A DNA stretch of 64,000 nt, taken from positions 992,001 through 1,056,000 of the forward strand of contig NZ_CP134876.1 in NCBI RefSeq assembly GCF_032108445.1, given 5' to 3'. The stretch comes from Micromonospora halotolerans (GTDB lineage Bacteria > Actinomycetota > Actinomycetes > Mycobacteriales > Micromonosporaceae). The notes beneath the pieces were generated by a model, which was not told where the DNA came from, did no database searches, and worked only from the letters and a program-made list of their open reading frames with translations. The position numbers were made by a program, and so were the translations under genes. Numbering within the stretch: position 1 is the first letter of the stretch; the number at the start of each line of letters is the position of its first letter. This document shows positions 59,798 to 64,000 of the stretch, piece after piece.

Positions 59798-61162
59798 ATG
59801 CCTGCATCGAGACGACACCACAGGACCCTGGCAGTGCTCGTGAACTGCCTCGGCGTCATCGCCGCCGTGCCGGCGCTGCCCGGGGCGGCGCCCCGGGCGG
59901 AGGCCGCGCCGCCGCAACCGGCGGCGCCGCCCGCCGCGGCGGCCCGGGCCACGCCCATCCCGACCGGGATGCCGGCGGCGCCACCGGCGATGCCGACCAC
60001 CAAGCCGGCGCCGATCCAGCTGAGCACGCCGCCGGTCACCGTGGCGGTGGCGGCGGCCGGCACCCCGGCGCCGGGCTACCGGATCCAGGTCCGCAACGGC
60101 GGCCCCACGCCCGTCGAGACGACCGTCCGGCAGGAGCTGCCGGCCGGGTCCAAGGCGACCGCGGTCACCGGCGGGGGCCGGGCCAACCGCCCGGTCGGGT
60201 CGGCCACCGCCAACGAGGTGACCTGGCGGCTGCGGCTGCCGGCGCGGAGCACCACCACGCTGAACACCGCGCTGAGCGTGGCCGGTCCGGGCCGGCCGGT
60301 CACCGCGCCGACCTGCGCCTACGGCACCGACGGCACCCGGCCGTACGACTGCGCCACGGCGACCTGGACGGGCGCCGCCACGGCCCCGGCGGCGCAGGTG
60401 ACCGCGGCGCCGGCCTGGCGCCGCCCGCCGGTGCTGCTGGCCGCACTGGCCGCGCTCCTGGTCCTGACCGGGGGTGTGCTGTGGTGGGCGTGGCGGCGGC
60501 GCGGGGGGCCCGGCCCGGCCGCGGCGGCCACCGGCGTCCCGCCGGTCGCCGGTGGCGTGGGCGGCCCGGCGGACCGGGGCACGGTCTACCCGCGCCCGGC
60601 CATGCCGGCGCCCGCCGGGCGCCGGCGGCGGCCGCCGATCTGGATGGTGGTCGGGGTCGCGGCCGCGGTGCTGGCCGGCGTGGTCGGCGCGGCGGCGTGG
60701 ACGGCCACCCAGCGGGTCGCCGCCATGGACACCACCAAGCAGCCGACCAGCGGCGCGTGGGTGGGCACCAGCGCCACCGGGGCGCTCGGCGTTCCGCTGC
60801 GGGAGACCGCGTTCGAGTTCACCGTCTACCGGATGACCTGCGGCGCCGGGACGCTGCCGGCGGCGTCGGCGGGCGGCCGGCAGTGCCTGGCCACGGTCGG
60901 CGTGCGCAATCTCACGCCCGGCGAGCAGACCTGGCACGGGCAGTTGCAGCGGGCGTACCTGCCCGGGGGTAACTGGGTGGCCACCGACGAGAACGCCACC
61001 CGGGTGGCGAACCTCGGCCGGGACGTCTTCGCCCAGCCGGTCGCGGCGGGCTCCCGGGTGCTGCTGCCGCTGGTGTTCACGGTGCACGGCGGCGACCCCC
61101 CGAAGCAGTTGGAGCTGCGCAGCGGGGTGTTCTCCGCCGGGGTGCGGGTCGACGTGCGGTGA
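59798..61162 (+). CDS. Membrane protein with C-terminal DUF4352-like extracellular domain
   Basis: 454 residues from ATG 59798 with GGAGG upstream. A signal peptide or TM (LAVLVNCLGVIAAVPALPG) is followed by a Pro/Ala-rich segment and a DUF11-like domain (YRIQVRNGGPTPVETTVRQE). It then has a TM near residue ~210, a basic Pro/Gly loop, a further TM (WMVVGVAAAVLAGVVGAAAW) and a C-terminal domain of ~130 residues resembling DUF4352 (ETAFEFTVYRMTCG, VGVRNLTPGEQTWHGQLQ, LELRSGVFSAGVRV). No enzymatic motif. An envelope or immunomodulatory role is unproven. Confidence 0.78.
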   Translation: MPASRRHHRTLAVLVNCLGVIAAVPALPGAAPRAEAAPPQPAAPPAAAARATPIPTGMPAAPPAMPTTKPAPIQLSTPPVTVAVAAAGTPAPGYRIQVRNGGPTPVETTVRQELPAGSKATAVTGGGRANRPVGSATANEVTWRLRLPARSTTTLNTALSVAGPGRPVTAPTCAYGTDGTRPYDCATATWTGAATAPAAQVTAAPAWRRPPVLLAALAALLVLTGGVLWWAWRRRGGPGPAAAATGVPPVAGGVGGPADRGTVYPRPAMPAPAGRRRRPPIWMVVGVAAAVLAGVVGAAAWTATQRVAAMDTTKQPTSGAWVGTSATGALGVPLRETAFEFTVYRMTCGAGTLPAASAGGRQCLATVGVRNLTPGEQTWHGQLQRAYLPGGNWVATDENATRVANLGRDVFAQPVAAGSRVLLPLVFTVHGGDPPKQLELRSGVFSAGVRVDVR

Positions 61163-61299
61163 CCGGGGGCGGGCGGCGGTCGTACCCTGGGGTCCGTGAC
61201 CGCCGCCCTCGCCCCCGCCACCGCGCAGCCGCGCCGCCGGCACCCCGGCATGCAGGGGACACGCGGGCGGCACGGTGCGGACACCCGGGGCCGGAACCG

Positions 61300-62199
61300 G
61301 TGACCCGCCTGGCTGCACCGACCTGGCGCGCCCTCGCGCAGGCTCACCAGGAACGCGCCGACTCCCTCACCGCGGGCCACCGTGCCCGCAGGGCAGCGAG
61401 GGAACGTCACGCGATCGACGACTTCCTCTACGACTACTACGGCACCAGGCCGTCCGTGCTGCGACGGTGGCACCCCGGCGTCGGAATCACCCTGGAACCC
61501 GGACCGGACGGGCCCGCCCCACACGGGGCGTGGCGTTGGTACGCCACCGACGCGGACGGGGGCGTGAGCGTCGACGTCGCGGCGTTCCTGGCCGACCGGG
61601 CGGAGTCGGTGCGCTTCATCCACCGGCTGTTGTCCTCGATCGCGTCGCGGCCGGCCTTCACCGGCTGCTTCGGCCTGCACGAGTGGGCGATGGTGTACCG
61701 CCAACGTGAGCATCGGCACCCGCTGCCGCTGCGGCTCGGCCAGGCCGGCACGGACGCGGTGGTCGAGTCGCACCAGATCCGCTGCACCCACTTCGACGCG
61801 TTCCGGTTCTTCACCCCGGACGCGGTCGGCCTCAACCGGCTCCAACCCACGAGGGAGAGCCAGGTGGAGCTGGACCAGCCGGGCTGCCTGCACGCCTCGA
61901 TGGACTGCCACAAGTGGGCCACCAAGCTGGGCCCCGCCGTTCCGGGCGATCTGGCGCTCGACTGTTTCGAGTTGGCGCGGGACATCCGGCTGCTCGACAT
62001 GCAGGCGTCCCCGTACGACTTCTCCTCGTACGGGGAGGCGCCCGTGGCCATCGAGACGCCGGAGGGCAAGGCGGAGTACGTCGCCCGTCAACGCGAGTTC
62101 GCCCAGCGTGCCGGCCACCTGCGGGCCCGCCTGATCGGTGTCTGCGGGACCCTGCTGGACCGGGCGGAGCCACCGGAACGGGTGGGGGCGGGAGCCTAA
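61300..62199 (+). CDS. Protein annotated in relatives as 3-methyladenine DNA glycosylase, function unproven
   Basis: 299 residues from GTG 61300; a longer in-frame start inside the previous gene's tail is unlikely. The conserved parts are HAIDDFLYDYYGTRPSVLRR and WHPGVG, IHRLLSSIASRPAFTGCFGL, HEWAMVYR, IRCTHFDAFRFFTPDAVGLN and EQPGCLHASMD-type (here DQPGCLHASMDCHKWATKLG). Actinobacterial homologues carry a glycosylase name, but no helix-hairpin-helix or Mag/AAG motif is visible, so I treat the function as unknown. Its stop overlaps the sigma-factor gene stop. Confidence 0.7.
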   Translation: MTRLAAPTWRALAQAHQERADSLTAGHRARRAARERHAIDDFLYDYYGTRPSVLRRWHPGVGITLEPGPDGPAPHGAWRWYATDADGGVSVDVAAFLADRAESVRFIHRLLSSIASRPAFTGCFGLHEWAMVYRQREHRHPLPLRLGQAGTDAVVESHQIRCTHFDAFRFFTPDAVGLNRLQPTRESQVELDQPGCLHASMDCHKWATKLGPAVPGDLALDCFELARDIRLLDMQASPYDFSSYGEAPVAIETPEGKAEYVARQREFAQRAGHLRARLIGVCGTLLDRAEPPERVGAGA

Positions 62200-63116
62200 C
62201 CCTCCCGCGCCCACGGCCGTAGCTTCTCCGGGTTGCGGACCACCCAGATCCGGGTGACGCGCCCGTCCTCGGAGACGTCGAACGAGGCCACGGTCACGAC
62301 GGCGCCGGCACGCCGGGCCACCAGGCCCGGCACACCGTTGACCGACCGCTCCAGGAGTTCGAGTCCCGGAGCCAGGTCGGCGATGGCGACCATGTACCGG
62401 GCGATGTGCGCGCCGCCCTCGACCGGGTGCAGGGCGGTGCCGGCCATGCCGCCACCGTCGGCGGTCATCACGGCAGCCGGGTTGAGCAGACCGACGAGGG
62501 CCGCGATGTCCTTGGCCTCCCAGGCCTTCCGGACGTGCCGCACCACGTCGGCCTGGCCGCTCGCCGGCACCGGAGCGCGCGCCACGCTCACCCGCCGCCG
62601 GGCGGACGCCGCCAGCTGCTTGCAGGCCGCCGGGGTTCGGCCGAGCACGTCGGCGATCTCGGCGAACGGATACCGGAAGACCTCGTGCAGGACGAACGCC
62701 ACCCGCTCGGCGGGCGTCGTCGACTCCAGGACGACGAGGAGGGCCATGGCCACCGACTCGTCCAGGACGATCTGGTCGGCAGGGTCGGCAGGGCGGGTGG
62801 GGTCCGCGCCGCCCGGGTGGTTCCACTCGGCGCGGTCGGGCAGCGGCTCGGGCAGCCACGCGCCGACATAGCGTTCCCGGCGGGCCCGCGCCGAGCCGAG
62901 CCGGTCCAGGCAGATGCGGCTGGTCACCGTCATCAGCCAGGCGCCGGGAGACCGGATCTCCTCCTGCTGGCCCGGTGGCAGCCCGTACCAGCGCGCGTAG
63001 GCGTCCTGTACGGCGTCCTCGGCCTCGGTCACCGAGCCGAGCAACCGGTAGGCGACGTTGATCAGTTGGCGCCGCTCGCCGGCTATCTCATCCGTGCGGG
63101 TTCCCACAGTTCCCAT
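62196..63116 (-). CDS. ECF41-type RNA polymerase sigma factor (SigJ-like)
   Basis: 306 residues. Sigma region 2 is VAYRLLGSVTEAEDAVQDAY, region 4 is FAEIADVLGRTPAACKQLAA, and the linker has the family tag YVGAWLPEPL. The C-terminal ~110 residues are a SnoaL-like extension ending with NPEKLRPW, the variant of the NPDKL motif that regulates ECF41 activity in cis. ECF41 usually has a neighbouring carboxymuconolactone decarboxylase or oxidoreductase; here the neighbour is a small 4-TM protein, which is unusual. Confidence 0.9.
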   Translation of the reverse strand: MGTVGTRTDEIAGERRQLINVAYRLLGSVTEAEDAVQDAYARWYGLPPGQQEEIRSPGAWLMTVTSRICLDRLGSARARRERYVGAWLPEPLPDRAEWNHPGGADPTRPADPADQIVLDESVAMALLVVLESTTPAERVAFVLHEVFRYPFAEIADVLGRTPAACKQLAASARRRVSVARAPVPASGQADVVRHVRKAWEAKDIAALVGLLNPAAVMTADGGGMAGTALHPVEGGAHIARYMVAIADLAPGLELLERSVNGVPGLVARRAGAVVTVASFDVSEDGRVTRIWVVRNPEKLRPWAREG

Positions 63117-63215
63117 GCTTCCGGCCGCCCCCGCCTTACCTTTCGCCGGCCCGCGTCGTCGGGCTGGTGAGACCTTAACGATCTACTGCCCGAGGGCGGA
63201 AAAGGGGACCGTGAC

Positions 63216-63596
63216 ATGGCCACCCAGGTGACGGCGACGACGACGACGAGCACACGGCGCAGCTCCTCGTTCCTGCAGACCGCGATCGCCCTGCAGACCC
63301 TGACCATCTTCCTCCAGGCGGTCTCCGCCGGGCTGCTGCTCACCTCGTCGTACGGAGAGACCCTGCACAGCGTCGGAGCCCGGGTGATGTACGGGGCGTC
63401 CATGCTGTACGTGCTCGCGGCGGTGCTGGCGTGGAAGCCGGGCGGCGGCTCGCCCCGGCCGGTCTGGCACGCGTCGGGATTCCTCGTCCTCGCCTCGGTG
63501 CAGGTCGTGCTCGGCATCGCCCACGTACCGTCGGTCCACCTCCCCCTGGGCGTCCTCATGTTCGGCCTGAGCGTGCTGGCGCTGGCCCGGCGCTGA
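63216..63596 (+). CDS. Small four-TM membrane protein
   Basis: A 126-residue protein from ATG 63216 with AAGGGG upstream. The four hydrophobic segments are LQTLTIFLQAVSAGLLL, VMYGASMLYVLAAVLAW, FLVLASVQVVLGIAHV and PLGVLMFGLSVLALA. The first 17 residues are Thr/Ser-rich. It is divergent from the ECF41 sigma gene with 99 bases between, so a target or partner relation is possible. No family recognised. Confidence 0.75.
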   Translation: MATQVTATTTTSTRRSSSFLQTAIALQTLTIFLQAVSAGLLLTSSYGETLHSVGARVMYGASMLYVLAAVLAWKPGGGSPRPVWHASGFLVLASVQVVLGIAHVPSVHLPLGVLMFGLSVLALARR

Positions 63597-63614
63597 GGTC
63601 CCGCCGCCCGGCCC

Positions 63615-64000
63615 TCACGCCGGGTGGCCCCGGTGCGCGGCCCACTCCGGGGCGAGGATCGACATCACGGTGGCGTCCACCCACCCGTCGCCGTCGCGGA
63701 GGACCTGCCGCAGCGTGCCCTCGGCCACGAACCCGACCTTCTCGTAGACCCGGCGGGCGCGGGGGTTGAAGGCGAACACCTCCAGCCCGATCCGGTGCAG
63801 GCCGAGCTGCTCGAAGCCGTAGCCGACGATGAGGCGGACCGCCTCGGTGCCCAGCCCCCGGTCCCGCCCGGCGGGGCCGATCAGGGTGCGGAAGTTGCAG
63901 CTGCGGTTGTCCCGGTCCCACTCGTTCAGGACGACCTCGCCCACGCAGGCTCCGGTCGCCCGGTCCACCACGGCTAGGTCCAGCCGGTCCGGCTGGCTGT
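63615..64000 (-). CDS. GNAT-family N-acetyltransferase (N-terminus outside window)
   Basis: The reading frame is open to the right edge, so the N-terminus is missing. The visible ~128 codons contain VVDRATGACVGEVVLNEWDR, the acetyl-CoA loop PAGRDRGLGTEAVRLIVGYG, and FAFNPRARRVYEKVGFVAEG. This is the RimJ/L-type core. Convergent with the small membrane protein. Confidence 0.88.
   Translation of the reverse strand, partial: SQPDRLDLAVVDRATGACVGEVVLNEWDRDNRSCNFRTLIGPAGRDRGLGTEAVRLIVGYGFEQLGLHRIGLEVFAFNPRARRVYEKVGFVAEGTLRQVLRDGDGWVDATVMSILAPEWAAHRGHPA

Noticed and set aside
63172..63220. ECF41 target promoter between the sigma gene and the four-TM gene
   Set aside because: TGTCAC is present near 63211-63217 on the minus strand, but no CGTC element is found at the right spacing.

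Overview
The window is chromosomal DNA of a high-GC actinomycete. Strong third-position G/C bias, many GTG starts, several promoters that seem to give leaderless mRNAs, and a gene order close to that around Mycobacterium tuberculosis ftsY-smc-mutM-rnc and recG-rpmB-thiL-ddl-gpsA-ppk-hupB-leuD-leuC all point this way. The scr1-type XRE/DUF397 pair, the WXXP-rich secreted proteins and the overall protein sequences suggest a Micromonosporaceae member such as Micromonospora (inference; no 16S rRNA gene is present).

Layout. 1-12.9 kb: a partial phosphotransferase, ftsY, a PhoD-like phosphatase, a MarR-DHA2 efflux-universal stress module with a double operator, a DinB-like protein, a dimethylformamidase-like protein, a HAD hydrolase and smc. 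12.9-24.3 kb is accessory: a coiled-coil small protein, a CAP-domain protein, a GH114 lipoprotein, a GNAT enzyme, a four-gene ABC/two-component operon, an MFS carrier and an MMPL transporter. 24.3-31.8 kb: mutM, rnc, plsX, rpmF, the YceD gene, sepIVA, coaD and rsmD, then a sortase substrate and a serine hydrolase. 31.8-41.2 kb: recG, a DAK2-domain kinase-like gene, rpmB, an ATP-grasp enzyme, thiL, an Lrp-type RAM domain, a DUF3515 gene and ddl. 41.4-46.3 kb: a small coupled ORF pair, XRE/DUF397, a ROK kinase, a PrmC-like methyltransferase behind a structured leader, and a PLP trans-sulfuration enzyme. 46.3-58.8 kb: gpsA, plsC, cofC, ppk, mutT1, an EEP membrane protein, hupB, leuDC, ndgR and three tRNA genes. 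58.8-64 kb: an FAH-family hydrolase, a membrane protein, a DNA-glycosylase-annotated orphan, an ECF41-type sigma factor, a small membrane protein and a truncated GNAT gene.

How the genes work together. Much of the window is housekeeping: chromosome organisation (Smc, HupB), membrane protein targeting (FtsY), repair (MutM, RecG, MutT1), ribosome components and modification (L28, L32, RsmD, RNase III), phospholipid synthesis (PlsX, GpsA, PlsC, the DAK2 protein), cofactors (CoaD, ThiL, CofC), wall precursor synthesis (Ddl) and leucine synthesis (LeuCD under NdgR).

The most interesting non-coding signals are: a PHO box directly in front of ppk; a long attenuator-like leader in front of the PrmC-like gene; twin GTTGC-N5-GCAAC dyads over the efflux-pump promoter; and head-to-head leuC/ndgR promoters that both look leaderless. 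No CRISPR array, insertion sequence, prophage or integrated element was seen. All calls come from reading the sequence; no database search or folding program was run.
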